A DNA stretch of 64,000 bases, taken from the NCBI RefSeq assembly GCF_010731855.1, contig NZ_AP022620.1, positions 3,348,001-3,412,000 on the forward strand, written 5' to 3'. The position numbers and the translations under genes are program-made. A model generated the notes under the pieces. It saw only the letters and a list, made by a program, of their open reading frames with translations, was not told the DNA's origin and did not search any database. Below are positions 8,754-16,655 of this stretch, piece by piece. The stretch comes from Mycolicibacterium anyangense. GTDB taxonomy: Bacteria; Actinomycetota; Actinomycetes; Mycobacteriales; Mycobacteriaceae. The stretch's first letter is position 1, and each line of letters starts with the position of its first letter.

Positions 8754-9149
8754 ATGGGCTACCCCGGCTATCCGCCTCCCCCCGGTTACCCGGCGTACCC
8801 CGGCTATCCGGCGCCCGCGCCGCAGCGCTCCACCGCTGACTTGACGGTCTCGATCGTGATCATGGTGTTCACGATCCTGATGGGGGCGGTCGCCGTGTTC
8901 TTCGGGATCTTCTCGCTGGCCTTCCTGGACTACTGCCCTCCCGCGACGTGCAGCGCCGAGGGCGCGGCCACCGCGGTCATGACGGCGCTGGGAGTGGCGG
9001 CGGTGGTCGGCCTGGCCGGCGTGGTGGTGACGATCGTCCAGCTCGCCCGACGCAAGCGCGCCTGGCCGTTCGCGGCCGGCACGTTCGGGCTGTGCGTCCT
9101 CGTGCTGGTTTTCGGTGCGGTGGGTTACTCGGCAGCGGTGGGTGCCTGA
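8754..9149 (+). CDS. Small membrane protein with Pro/Gly/Tyr-rich N-terminus
   Basis: 131 residues. The first 25 are a low-complexity tail of PGYP-type repeats (GYPGYPPPPGYPAYPGYP), then three predicted transmembrane helices at about 30-57, 71-96 and 105-127. A short loop with two Cys (DYCPPATCSAEG) lies between helices 1 and 2. Proline/tyrosine-rich tails on small multi-pass proteins are common in mycobacteria but give no function. The gene starts 28 bases after the P450 and ends one base before the TetR gene, so these may form one transcript. Confidence 0.8.
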   Translation: MGYPGYPPPPGYPAYPGYPAPAPQRSTADLTVSIVIMVFTILMGAVAVFFGIFSLAFLDYCPPATCSAEGAATAVMTALGVAAVVGLAGVVVTIVQLARRKRAWPFAAGTFGLCVLVLVFGAVGYSAAVGA

Positions 9150-9150
9150 C

Positions 9151-9792
9151 GTGCGCACCCACGGCTGGTCCGGGTCGGCGCCGGCGACCGACGAAGAGGC
9201 GGTCGAGCGGATCCTGGCCGCGGCTAACAAGGCGATCGACACCCGCGGTGCCGACCTGAGCATCGCCGATGTCGCCCGCACCCTCGGCGTCACCAGACAG
9301 ACCGTCTACCGCTACTTCCCCAGTACCGACGCGCTCCTGCAGGCCGCCGCCATGCAAGCCACCGGCGGTTTCCTGGACCGCATCGCGGCCCGCGTCGCGG
9401 GGATGACCGATCCGGCCGAAGCGGTGACGGAAGCCATCGCGACCGCCCTGGAGATCCTGCCCCAGGACAAGCACATGGGCCTGCTGCTGGGACCGGACCG
9501 CGGTGGTGCGTTCAGCGCTGAGATCACCTCCGATGTCGCACTGGAACTAGGCCGTTCGGTGCTGCGGCGGTTCGACGTCGATTGGACCGATCACGGATTC
9601 GCCGACACCGACCTGGACGAATTGGCCGAGCATCTGCTGCGGACGATCCAGTCGTTCATGCTCGACCCCGGCCGGCCGCCCCGACAGGGCATCCCCTTGC
9701 GACGGTATCTGCGCCGCTGGGTGGGGGGTGCGCTGACGCGCGGGGCGATCAGTGCGGCGACAGTGGGACCGAACTCGGCGCCGTCGCCTTGA
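9151..9792 (+). CDS. TetR-family transcriptional regulator
   Basis: About 213 residues with a clear N-terminal TetR DNA-binding domain (DLSIADVARTLGVTRQTVYRYFPSTDALLQAAAM, split here: helix-turn-helix at about residues 45-75) and a C-terminal helical domain with RTIQSFMLDPGRPP. I chose the GTG at 9151, two bases after the preceding stop codon, over a longer frame that would overlap the membrane-protein gene. It may regulate the upstream P450 unit; no direct evidence. Confidence 0.85.
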   Translation: MRTHGWSGSAPATDEEAVERILAAANKAIDTRGADLSIADVARTLGVTRQTVYRYFPSTDALLQAAAMQATGGFLDRIAARVAGMTDPAEAVTEAIATALEILPQDKHMGLLLGPDRGGAFSAEITSDVALELGRSVLRRFDVDWTDHGFADTDLDELAEHLLRTIQSFMLDPGRPPRQGIPLRRYLRRWVGGALTRGAISAATVGPNSAPSP

Positions 9793-10018
9793 CGACCGGC
9801 GGCTGGGCCGGCGGGTCGGCCGGGGCCGGCCACATCAACACCGCGAAGACGACGGCGGCGGTGGCCACCAGCGGGTAGGAAATCCGCGCCGTGGTATCGA
9901 CCACGCCGACCCAATTCGACACTCGGTGAACAACTTTGGCACGTTTGGTCGGCGGCTCGCTCCACATGCTGAGCATGGTCGGCGCAGTCCACGCGTCGTA
10001 CATCGTCAGAGAAGTCAT
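9749..10018 (-). CDS. Small single-pass membrane protein, unknown function
   Basis: 89 residues starting from an ATG with a good SD (AGGAG, seven-base spacing). One hydrophobic segment (ISYPLVATAAVVFAVLMW, about residues 46-64) is followed by a Pro-rich tail. It overlaps the 3' end of the TetR gene by 44 bases on the opposite strand. No family recognised. The ribosome binding site and membrane segment argue for a real gene, but it could still be chance. Confidence 0.55.
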   Translation of the reverse strand: MTSLTMYDAWTAPTMLSMWSEPPTKRAKVVHRVSNWVGVVDTTARISYPLVATAAVVFAVLMWPAPADPPAQPPVVKATAPSSVPLSPH

Positions 10019-10245
10019 CCGCCACTCCTGCCGTCACCGGGACCCGAGAGGCCCCCGATTTCACTTTGGTAACAGTGGTCTACAAATGTCACGTTTACGA
10101 CACGACCGGATAACTGTTTGCGATCCGCGCGTTTCCTTACCGTTGCCTTAACCGACGCGGTGTTATCAAGCGCGCTCAGTGTGAGCCCGGCTGGAGCCAA
10201 CCCGGACGGACCGCGATGGCTCCAGCCGATGGTCATCTCACGTCA

Positions 10246-11028
10246 TTACCCATCGCGGCCGTCGTGGACGGCTTTCGCCACGTCCTGTGCCGCTTGCCGA
10301 CGCGTGGCGGTGATCTCCTTGTGCGAGGACACCATCTGAGCACGATTGTCGGCAATATCTTGGTGAGCAGCTTGCCGCGCAGCGGTGATCTGCTGAGCCG
10401 CATCGGCTTTGGTGATGTCGCCGGCCCGCGCGCTGCGGCGCAGCGTCACGACATCACTGGCGGTGGCGCGCCGAATCGTCTTGTTGTCGGCCGCGGCCGC
10501 GGCGATGGCCGACCGGGTGATCGCATTGTCCATCTGCGCCGTGTCGAGGATGGCGCGCACCGCCTGCACCGTGGATCCGTCGTGGTTTTCGGACACGATG
10601 GTGCGGATGTCGCCCGCTGCGGCCTGCCGGGTCTGGTGGATGTCCATTCGGGTTTCGCTGTTCGCCTGACGTTCGTCGGCGACGGTGGTCCCGGCGGTAC
10701 TGGTGATCTCCTTGAGCTGGCCCTCGCCGATCGAGCCGCTGAGAACACTGGCGCCGATCGCGCCGGCCGCCTCGCGACGGGTGTCTCTGATCGCCTGCCG
10801 GCCGGCCACGAGGTCGCTCCGATCCGCGTGCACGGCACTGTGCGCGGCGGCCAGCACATCGTGAATCGTGGCTGAAACCTCGGCAGACAGCGAGGACGCT
10901 GCCAGCCGCCACGCCGAACTTTCGGTAAGGGGCCCCCCAGCGACGGCACACACCGATATCGCAGCCGCCGCACTCATCGCTGCAGCCATCACGGCCGCCG
11001 AACGCTCGCCTGACTTGACAAGGAGCAT
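10246..11028 (-). CDS. Exported Ala-rich helical repeat protein
   Basis: 260 residues from the ATG at 11026-11028, which has a GAGAGGAAT ribosome binding site. The N-terminus is a signal peptide (MLLVKSGERSAAVMAAAMSA and onwards, with cleavage likely near residue 35-40). The mature part is almost entirely helical and Ala/Arg/Asp-rich, with recurring degenerate units such as GRQAIRDTRREAAGAI, IHQTRQAAAGDI, ITAARQAAHQDI and ITATRRQAAQDV. I know no function for it; an extended helical or coiled-coil surface protein is a reasonable guess. It is divergently transcribed from the hemophore-family gene across 198 bases. Confidence 0.75.
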   Translation of the reverse strand: MLLVKSGERSAAVMAAAMSAAAAISVCAVAGGPLTESSAWRLAASSLSAEVSATIHDVLAAAHSAVHADRSDLVAGRQAIRDTRREAAGAIGASVLSGSIGEGQLKEITSTAGTTVADERQANSETRMDIHQTRQAAAGDIRTIVSENHDGSTVQAVRAILDTAQMDNAITRSAIAAAAADNKTIRRATASDVVTLRRSARAGDITKADAAQQITAARQAAHQDIADNRAQMVSSHKEITATRRQAAQDVAKAVHDGRDG

Positions 11029-11094
11029 CGATATTCCTCTCTCGTAGTTCTGCCCAATGTTGCGAGTCAACGGGATTCGCATACTCACGCCACT

Positions 11095-11110
11095 CAGTCG
11101 ACCAGTCGAC
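11095..11110. promoter_or_regulatory. Tandem CAGTCGAC octamer in a divergent promoter
   Basis: CAGTCGAC occurs twice head-to-tail (11095-11102 and 11103-11110) between the helical-repeat exported gene and the hemophore-family gene. A tandem site suits a dimeric regulator, but the 8-base period is short, so this is weak. Confidence 0.25.
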
Positions 11111-11226
11111 GTGTTTGCTCGGCGTTTGCAGAATCGCTGCGCCCAAACGATGACCCAACGGCATTGGTGCTCAACTGAAGTCCACGTCGCGACAGCTCGC
11201 GCCGTACCAACGAAAGGAACTGCATC

Positions 11227-11607
11227 ATGCCTCGACGGACCACAATGACGGCGGGAATCACGTTGATTGCCTTGGGCTTCTGCAGCGCGACGCAACCCGG
11301 CATCGCCTCGGCACAGCCTGATCTGAGCCCCTTGATCAATACCACCTGCAGCTATCAGCAAGTGATCGCGGCCCTGAATGTACAGGCGCCCGACCTGGCT
11401 GCCGAACTATCCCAATACCCACCGGCTCAGGCCAAGCTTCAGCGATTCCTTGCATCTCCTATCCAGACACGGCAGCAGATGGTTCAGCAGGCTCTGACGA
11501 CTCATCCGCAGTGGCAGAACACGATCGACCAGAAGGCCGGAACCCCCGAGGGCCAGCAGGCACAGGCGGTACTACTGGCCGTAGCAAAGACCTGCGGCAG
11601 CTATTGA
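11227..11607 (+). CDS. Hemophore-related secreted protein (Rv0203/Rv1174c type)
   Basis: 126 residues: a signal peptide ending about GIASA, then a roughly 100-residue all-helical domain with one Cys near its start (TTCSYQQVI) and one at its end (AKTCGSY), the layout of mycobacterial hemophore-family proteins. The motif around LSQYPPAQAKLQRFLAS, with the YP/HP-type helix repeats, fits the family. Such proteins bind heme or related ligands outside the cell; heme binding by this copy is not proven. An AAAGGAA SD precedes the ATG. The 3' end overlaps the kinase gene by seven bases, tail to tail. Confidence 0.75.
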   Translation: MPRRTTMTAGITLIALGFCSATQPGIASAQPDLSPLINTTCSYQQVIAALNVQAPDLAAELSQYPPAQAKLQRFLASPIQTRQQMVQQALTTHPQWQNTIDQKAGTPEGQQAQAVLLAVAKTCGSY

Positions 11608-12803
11608 GCCACCGGGAACGCCACATTGATCACCAGGCCGCCACGGGGCCCGGGCCACACCTGAACCTGGGCGCCGTGTGCGTCGGCGACGGCGCGCACG
11701 ATCGACAGCCCAAGGCCGGCACCAGTGAAGACGTTGCTTCGGCTATCGGCGTTCCCCAGCCGCCGAAACGGCTCGAACATCACCTCGAAGTCAGCCTCCG
11801 ACAGCGGTGGTCCGGAATTCTCCACGCGCACGTGAGCTCCGGACGGGTCGGCCTTGACACCGACGTGCACCCAACCACCTTCCGGGACGTTGTAGCGCAC
11901 GGCGTTGTCCACCAGGTTGTCGATGAGGCGTTGTAAGAGGGCCGGATCACCAGCCACCCGTGCCGACGTTATTCGCGAGGAGATCCGGACCCCGGCCTGG
12001 GCGGCCTGCCGACTCACGTTGGCAATGGCCTGGTCGGCGGCATCGGCGAGCTCCACCTGGACCAACCGATCGATGCGCTGGTCGCTGCTGGCCAGCACCA
12101 GCAGACCGTCGATCAGTCGTTCATGGCGCCTGTTCACGCCGAGCAGGGTCTCGGCGAGCCGACGGGTCTGCTCCATCAGGTCGGGATCCTCCAGAGCGAC
12201 CTCGATGACCGTCCGGTTGATCGCCAATGGCGTACGCAACTCGTGAGATGCGTTGGCCACGAAGCGGTATCGACTGTCGAACGCCCTATCGAGACGCTCG
12301 AGCATGGCGTCGAAGGTGTCGGCCAGTTCCTTGATCTCATCCGGCGGACCGGACAGCGAGATGCGCTCGTGCAGGTTGCGGTCGACCACTCGGCGAGCGG
12401 TCGCGGTGATCTCCTGCAGCGGTTGCAAGACGCGCCCTGCCAACACCCAGCCGAACGCGAACGCGGCCAAACCCACGACCGCCAGACACGCCAGCGACCA
12501 GATCAGCATCGATCGCAATGTGTCGCGGCGCTGTTGTTCGGCCTGCTTGGTCAGACCGGTGACGAGATCTTCCAGCAGCGGGTGCGCCTGCATCCCGCGC
12601 TCGCCCAGGAAGGTCTGGGCGGTGTTCAAGGCATTGAGTCCGGGACTGTTGTCCAACGACTGACGGACGTAAAAATACATCACCGCGACCAGGAGTGCCC
12701 CCGCGATGAAGAAGGCCCCGCCGTAGAGAACCGTCAGCCTGGTTCTGATCGTCCTGCCCCGTAGCGGCGTGCCCAGCCACTGGGCCGTTCGGAATACCTG
12801 CAC
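11601..12803 (-). CDS. Two-component sensor histidine kinase
   Basis: 400 residues: an N-terminal transmembrane helix (about 24-46), a short extracytoplasmic segment of about 50 residues, a second membrane helix (about 100-122), HAMP linker, HisKA with FVANASHELRTPLAI (phospho-acceptor His), and the HATPase domain with DNLVDNAVRYN and GAGLGLSIV. It starts from GTG. It lies 67 bases downstream of a second hemophore-family gene on the same strand. Its likely partner is the OmpR-type regulator at 13.9 kb, on the other strand and separated by two exported-protein genes. The signal is unknown; the hemophore neighbours hint at heme or iron. Confidence 0.93.
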   Translation of the reverse strand: MQVFRTAQWLGTPLRGRTIRTRLTVLYGGAFFIAGALLVAVMYFYVRQSLDNSPGLNALNTAQTFLGERGMQAHPLLEDLVTGLTKQAEQQRRDTLRSMLIWSLACLAVVGLAAFAFGWVLAGRVLQPLQEITATARRVVDRNLHERISLSGPPDEIKELADTFDAMLERLDRAFDSRYRFVANASHELRTPLAINRTVIEVALEDPDLMEQTRRLAETLLGVNRRHERLIDGLLVLASSDQRIDRLVQVELADAADQAIANVSRQAAQAGVRISSRITSARVAGDPALLQRLIDNLVDNAVRYNVPEGGWVHVGVKADPSGAHVRVENSGPPLSEADFEVMFEPFRRLGNADSRSNVFTGAGLGLSIVRAVADAHGAQVQVWPGPRGGLVINVAFPVAQ

Positions 12804-12869
12804 CCGATCATCGTCGCCGATTCCCTGTTTGATTGCCGTGAGGAACGCCGGCGGACCTCGCGCCCCAGC

Positions 12870-13244
12870 TCAGCCGCCGAGCGGGCCGGCGGGGAATGCG
12901 ACACCGCAACGCTGGGCCAGGTCATTGAGTGGCGCCCGCAGGCGTTGCCAATCCGCCCGAACCTGAGGGTTTGCGTTGAGGTATTGCTGGGCGTCGGTGC
13001 GCATCTGGGGACGCGACTCACCCTTGAGTCTGGTGAAAGCGTCGTTGACATCCGGGTGCGCCTCGAGATAGTCCGCGGTGTTGGCGGCTACCCCCGAGAT
13101 GGTGCGGGCCAGCCCGCTAGCGGTGCAGTCGTCGGCAGCGGCGGCGGGCGCGGCGAAGGTACCCGCCAAGACAACGACAATAACACTGCCGCCGAACAGG
13201 ACCCGATACCGCACCGGTGTCCTCGACGTGGAATACGTGGCCAT
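12870..13244 (-). CDS. Hemophore-related secreted protein
   Basis: 124 residues: signal peptide with a hydrophobic core (VLFGGSVIVVVLAGTFAAPA), then a mature helical domain carrying one Cys near its start (DDCTASGL) and one near its end (QRCGVAFP), plus YLEAHPDVNDAFTRLKGE and YLNANPQVRADWQRL helices typical of the family. A distant paralogue of the protein at 11.2 kb. An AAAGGA-type SD precedes the ATG. It is immediately upstream of the kinase gene on the same strand, so the two may be co-expressed. Heme binding is a family expectation, not shown. Confidence 0.75.
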   Translation of the reverse strand: MATYSTSRTPVRYRVLFGGSVIVVVLAGTFAAPAAAADDCTASGLARTISGVAANTADYLEAHPDVNDAFTRLKGESRPQMRTDAQQYLNANPQVRADWQRLRAPLNDLAQRCGVAFPAGPLGG

Positions 13245-13274
13245 GGACTCGACCGTCCTTTCATCTCATCTGAT

Positions 13275-13344
13275 CCTCCAGCCGGCTGGAGGCCACCCCA
13301 CAGTCCCAAAGCCGGTGTTTGGTGGACGTGAGGACTCTCCTCAC
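13275..13344. promoter_or_regulatory. Two palindromes in the divergent promoter of exported-protein genes
   Basis: A perfect 18-base palindrome CCTCCAGCCGGCTGGAGG lies at 13275-13292. A second inverted repeat, GTGAGGA-CTC-TCCTCAC, lies at 13328-13344. Both are between the hemophore-family gene (leftward) and the Gly-rich gene (rightward). They could be regulator sites or RNA hairpins in the leaders. Confidence 0.4.
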
Positions 13345-13467
13345 CGTCGTCGAACATCCGACTTACCAAACTGATTCAGCGTTGGCTCGCTCGTCGAAGA
13401 GGACAGGGAGCCAACAGCTGCACACCTGGATGCAGCGATCACATCAGTGCGGAAGGAAGAATTCACT

Positions 13468-13800
13468 ATGCACAATCGGAAAATCGCGATGCGGTCACTC
13501 GTGGGTCTGGCTGCCGCCGCAGCGGCTATCGCCGTGCCGTTGGCTGCCCTGAGCGGAGTCGCAAGCGCCGATCCCGGCCTGGGCTGGGGCGCACCCGGGC
13601 CGGGCATCCTGCCCGGGCTCGGACTGGGCGGCGTGGGCGGCCCGGCCTCCGGGATTGGCGTCCTGCCGGGCGCCGGTGCCGGGGCGGTCGGAGTCGGGGC
13701 ATTGCCCGGTCCCGGCCTCGGCGGCGTCGGTGGTCCCGCGTCGGGGGTCGGCTTACTCCCCGGCGCAGGTGTTGGCCTGCCCGGAGTCGGCCTGATCTGA
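13468..13800 (+). CDS. Small secreted Gly/Pro-rich repeat protein
   Basis: 110 residues from the ATG at 13468, which has a strong GGAAGGAAG ribosome binding site; a GTG 21 bases upstream is less likely. The signal peptide ends near GVASADP. The mature part is two copies of a roughly 30-residue Gly-rich repeat beginning LGGVGGPASG, with LPGAG elements. There are no Cys and no recognisable domain. Short glycine-rich exported proteins of this kind are widespread in mycobacteria and mostly uncharacterised. A strong hairpin terminator follows the stop codon. Confidence 0.75.
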   Translation: MHNRKIAMRSLVGLAAAAAAIAVPLAALSGVASADPGLGWGAPGPGILPGLGLGGVGGPASGIGVLPGAGAGAVGVGALPGPGLGGVGGPASGVGLLPGAGVGLPGVGLI

Positions 13801-13809
13801 CCGGACAAC

Positions 13810-13850
13810 GGCGGGCGTGCGGCACGAGCTCTACGTGCCGCACGCCCGCC
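13810..13850 (+). terminator. Strong hairpin terminator without U-tract
   Basis: Perfect 16-base stem (13810-13825 with 13835-13850, GC-rich) and a 9-base loop, 10 bases after the Gly-rich gene stop. No T-run follows, which is common for mycobacterial intrinsic terminators. It separates this gene from the response-regulator gene. Confidence 0.75.
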
Positions 13851-13906
13851 CCGCGTACCGAAATCTCCGCACAGCCGCCTAACACCGGCCGAGGCATACT
13901 CTCCGC

Positions 13907-14563
13907 ATGCGGGTGTTGGTCGTCGAGGATGAGACGGTGCTGGCTGACGCGATCGCCGCGGGGTTGCGCCGGCATGCAATGGCTGTCGACGTCGCCTACG
14001 ACGGAGCCAGCGGATTGGAACGCGCGACCGTCAACGACTATGACGTCATCGTGCTCGACCGCGGCTTGCCGGTGGTTTCGGGCGACGATGTGTGCGCCGA
14101 GTTGTCCACCACCGGCCGCACCGCCCGCATCTTGATGCTCACCGCGGCAAGCGCTGTCGCCGATCGGGTCGATGGGTTGCAACTCGGCGCCGACGACTAC
14201 CTGAGCAAGCCGTTCGCGTTCAGTGAACTCGTCGCGCGGGTCCAGGCACTGGGCCGCCGATCACAGCCGGCGGTGCCGCCGGTCCTGGAACGAAGCGGCA
14301 TCAGACTCGATCCCCACATGCTGACCGTCACGCGTGACAGCACACCGATCAGCCTGTCCCGCAAAGAGTTCGCGGTGCTGGCCGAGCTGCTGCGAGCGGG
14401 AGGTGCGGTCGTCTCCGCCGAGCACTTATTGGAAAAGGTGTGGGATGAGAACGCCGATCCCTTCACCGGAGCGGTGCGCTACACCGTGATGATGTTGCGG
14501 CGAAAGCTCGGACCGCCACCGATCATCGATACCGAGACCGGCGTCGGGTATCGGCTCGCCTGA
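13907..14563 (+). CDS. OmpR-family response regulator
   Basis: 218 residues: a receiver domain with acidic pocket VVEDE and the phospho-acceptor Asp51 in DVIVLDRGLP, followed by Thr/Lys positions (LMLTAA, YLSKPF), then a winged-helix DNA-binding domain (about 125-218, ending RYTVMMLRRKLGPPPIIDTETGVGYRL). The probable partner is the histidine kinase at 11.6-12.8 kb, since no other orphan kinase is close. It has its own promoter region after the upstream terminator and converges with the CMD gene. Confidence 0.93.
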   Translation: MRVLVVEDETVLADAIAAGLRRHAMAVDVAYDGASGLERATVNDYDVIVLDRGLPVVSGDDVCAELSTTGRTARILMLTAASAVADRVDGLQLGADDYLSKPFAFSELVARVQALGRRSQPAVPPVLERSGIRLDPHMLTVTRDSTPISLSRKEFAVLAELLRAGGAVVSAEHLLEKVWDENADPFTGAVRYTVMMLRRKLGPPPIIDTETGVGYRLA

Positions 14564-14577
14564 GCCGACCCATCGGG

Positions 14578-15018
14578 TCAGTCTTCCAACTTCTTGCCGC
14601 TGTGCATCTTGACCGCGGCGTCGACGTTCGCTCGCTTGTCCTCGCCTTCACCCTTCTCGGCGGCCTTCTTGCGCTTGGCCACCACCCGTCCGACGGCGCC
14701 GTCGAACTTGGAACCCAACGGGAAACCGAGGTAGTGCGTCAAGAAGATCGCCATCTCCTTGAGCTCGTCGGCGTCGAGCTCGCTGTTGTGCAGGGCGGCA
14801 TTGGCCTGGATCTCGGCGAGGTCGTCGATACCGAGTGCGGCGACGGCGGTCAGCGTCATGATCCGCTTGTCCCGCATGGACAATCCCGGTCGCGTCCAGA
14901 TGGTGCCGAACAGATGCTCGACGGTCAGATCGAAGAACGGATTGCCCTCGATATCAGGCATGTCCCAGCCGTAGACCTCGTTCATCTTCTCCAGGCCCTT
15001 GCGGCGCAACTCGTCCAT
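14578..15018 (-). CDS. Carboxymuconolactone decarboxylase-family protein (Rv0771-like)
   Basis: 146 residues of the AhpD/CMD-like all-helical fold, with RPGLSMRDKRIMTLTAVAAL and EIQANAALHNSELDADELKEM typical of the decarboxylase branch. It lacks the CxxC redox pair of AhpD. The C-terminus is a Lys-rich tail. I chose the ATG at 15018 because AAGGAG lies at proper spacing; a GTG six bases upstream would sit directly on that SD. The start follows the stop of the dehydrogenase gene by two bases. By position it equals Rv0771; the substrate is unknown. Confidence 0.85.
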   Translation of the reverse strand: MDELRRKGLEKMNEVYGWDMPDIEGNPFFDLTVEHLFGTIWTRPGLSMRDKRIMTLTAVAALGIDDLAEIQANAALHNSELDADELKEMAIFLTHYLGFPLGSKFDGAVGRVVAKRKKAAEKGEGEDKRANVDAAVKMHSGKKLED

Positions 15019-15020
15019 CG

Positions 15021-15878
15021 TCACTCCTTCGTGTGGGGCACGCCGAGGCCGGCGGCCAGGTCCCGTAACGCGATCTCGGCCAGCGGCAGTTCCACGCCGG
15101 TGGCCTCACCAAGGCCCAATGCCAACGTCAGATCCTTCTCCGCCAGACCTCGGGTGTGCACGAACATGGCGTAAATCCAATGATCCGGCGCCAGCGCCGT
15201 GGTGTCGTCACGGACCATGATCGCGCCGGGGCCACCGCTCTGGGCGTCGCTGTGCCGGACCACCCGGCCCAGCTTCTGCAGGTCGATCCCGGCCGCCTCG
15301 GCCAGCCTCGACGCCTCGCAGGCAGCGGCAAAGCCGATGAACGTCAGCATGTTTCGGGCCAGCTTCATCCGCGTGCCCGCACCGGGCTCACCCGCCCGGA
15401 CCACCAACGACGCCCAGGACTTGAACACCGGCTTGACCAATTCGTAAGCCTCGTCGTCGGCGCCGACCATGACGGCCAGTTCACCCTTGTCGGCCGCACC
15501 GGCGCCACCGCTGACCGGGGCGTCGACGACGTGAATACCTTTGGGCGCCAACTGCTCGGCGAGTTCCGGGGCGGTGTGCGGATCGATGGTGGAGTGGATC
15601 GCGATGACCGTGCCCGGTTTGGCGTGTTCGGCGAGTTGGTCGACCACGTCGCGGACCTGCTCGTCGTTGAGCACCGTCACTTCGATGACGTCGGCGCGCG
15701 CAACATCGGCGACACTGTCGGCGGGCGTGGCACCCAACTCGACCAACGGCGCCATGGCTTCGGCTCGCACGTCGAAGACGATGAGTCCGCCCGGCCACGC
15801 GGCAAGCCGCCTGGCCATCGGCGCTCCCTGGTTTCCCAGCCCGATGTAACCGACCTTGACGGCCTTCGTTGCCGTCAC
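15021..15878 (-). CDS. 3-hydroxyisobutyrate dehydrogenase-family oxidoreductase (Rv0770-like)
   Basis: 285-residue NAD(P)-dependent beta-hydroxyacid dehydrogenase. It has the N-terminal Rossmann motif VGYIGLGNQGAPMARRL, the substrate-binding DAPVSGGAGAADKG, and the catalytic-Lys region RMKLARNMLTF. The start GTG overlaps the upstream SDR stop (GTGA), indicating translational coupling. Part of the aldehyde dehydrogenase-SDR-dehydrogenase-CMD operon that diverges from the CYP51 operon, so a role in oxidising a sterol- or terpenoid-derived alcohol/aldehyde is plausible but unproven. Confidence 0.92.
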   Translation of the reverse strand: MTATKAVKVGYIGLGNQGAPMARRLAAWPGGLIVFDVRAEAMAPLVELGATPADSVADVARADVIEVTVLNDEQVRDVVDQLAEHAKPGTVIAIHSTIDPHTAPELAEQLAPKGIHVVDAPVSGGAGAADKGELAVMVGADDEAYELVKPVFKSWASLVVRAGEPGAGTRMKLARNMLTFIGFAAACEASRLAEAAGIDLQKLGRVVRHSDAQSGGPGAIMVRDDTTALAPDHWIYAMFVHTRGLAEKDLTLALGLGEATGVELPLAEIALRDLAAGLGVPHTKE

Positions 15879-16627
15879 GAGCGGAAAATCTGTCCGCCGT
15901 CGACATTGAAGATCTGCCCGGTGATCCACTTGGCCTGATCGGACAGCAGGAACAGGCACATGCCGACGAGGTCGTCGACTTCGCCCATGCGCGACAACGG
16001 AATTCCCTTCACGATGTCGGCGACCATCTCCTGAGGCGTGGTGCTGCGGTTGGCCTCGGTATTGATCGGGCCCGGCGCAATGGCATTGATCCGGATGTTC
16101 TGGCCGCCCAGTTCGGTGGCCAGCTGCTGGGTGAGGCTGTTCACGCCCGCCTTGGCCAGGCCGTAGAAGTTCGAGTACAGCCAGGCCGCGGTGGACGACT
16201 GGTTGATGATCGCACCGCCACCGCGCTTGGCCATCTTGCGGTAGACCGCCCGGGTGCACACCAGCGCGCCGTCGAGATTCACGCTCATGAACTTCTTGTA
16301 GTAGTCCCAGTCGACGGTGATCAGGAAGTCCAGCTTCATGCCGCCGAAGATCGCCGCGTTGTTCACCAGGTAGTCGATGCCGCCGAATTCGGCCAGCGTC
16401 GCATCGGCCATTGCCTTGGCCGACTCCGGGCTGCTGACATCCACCGGCAGGGCGAGCGCGGTGCCGCCCTCAGCCTTGATGCCGTCGGCCACCTTCTGCG
16501 CACCGTCGGTGTTGATGTCGGCGACCACCACGGCCGCCCCCTCACGCGCGAGCGCCTCGGCGTAGGCCTGGCCGATACCGCCGCCGGCGCCGGTGACAAT
16601 CGCCACCTTGTTGTCGAACTGTCCCAT
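15875..16627 (-). CDS. Short-chain dehydrogenase/reductase (Rv0769-like)
   Basis: 250-residue classical SDR with the cofactor motif VTGAGGGIGQAY, NNAAIFGG, catalytic Ser in NQSSTAAW and YGLAKAG (YxxxK). It ends in the family-type NVDGGQIFRS. The ATG at 16627 has a GAGAGGAAT ribosome binding site; a longer frame upstream overlaps the aldehyde dehydrogenase end and is not needed. Second gene of the four-gene operon, 28 bases after the aldehyde dehydrogenase. Substrate unknown. Confidence 0.93.
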   Translation of the reverse strand: MGQFDNKVAIVTGAGGGIGQAYAEALAREGAAVVVADINTDGAQKVADGIKAEGGTALALPVDVSSPESAKAMADATLAEFGGIDYLVNNAAIFGGMKLDFLITVDWDYYKKFMSVNLDGALVCTRAVYRKMAKRGGGAIINQSSTAAWLYSNFYGLAKAGVNSLTQQLATELGGQNIRINAIAPGPINTEANRSTTPQEMVADIVKGIPLSRMGEVDDLVGMCLFLLSDQAKWITGQIFNVDGGQIFRS

Positions 16628-16655
16628 ACGAATTCCTCTCCAGTCTGTGGCGCGG

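Noticed and set aside
10015..10236. 73-codon minus-strand frame between two small genes
   Set aside because: Polar, low-complexity, no SD and no recognisable feature; likely chance in the leader of the 9.75-10.02 kb gene.
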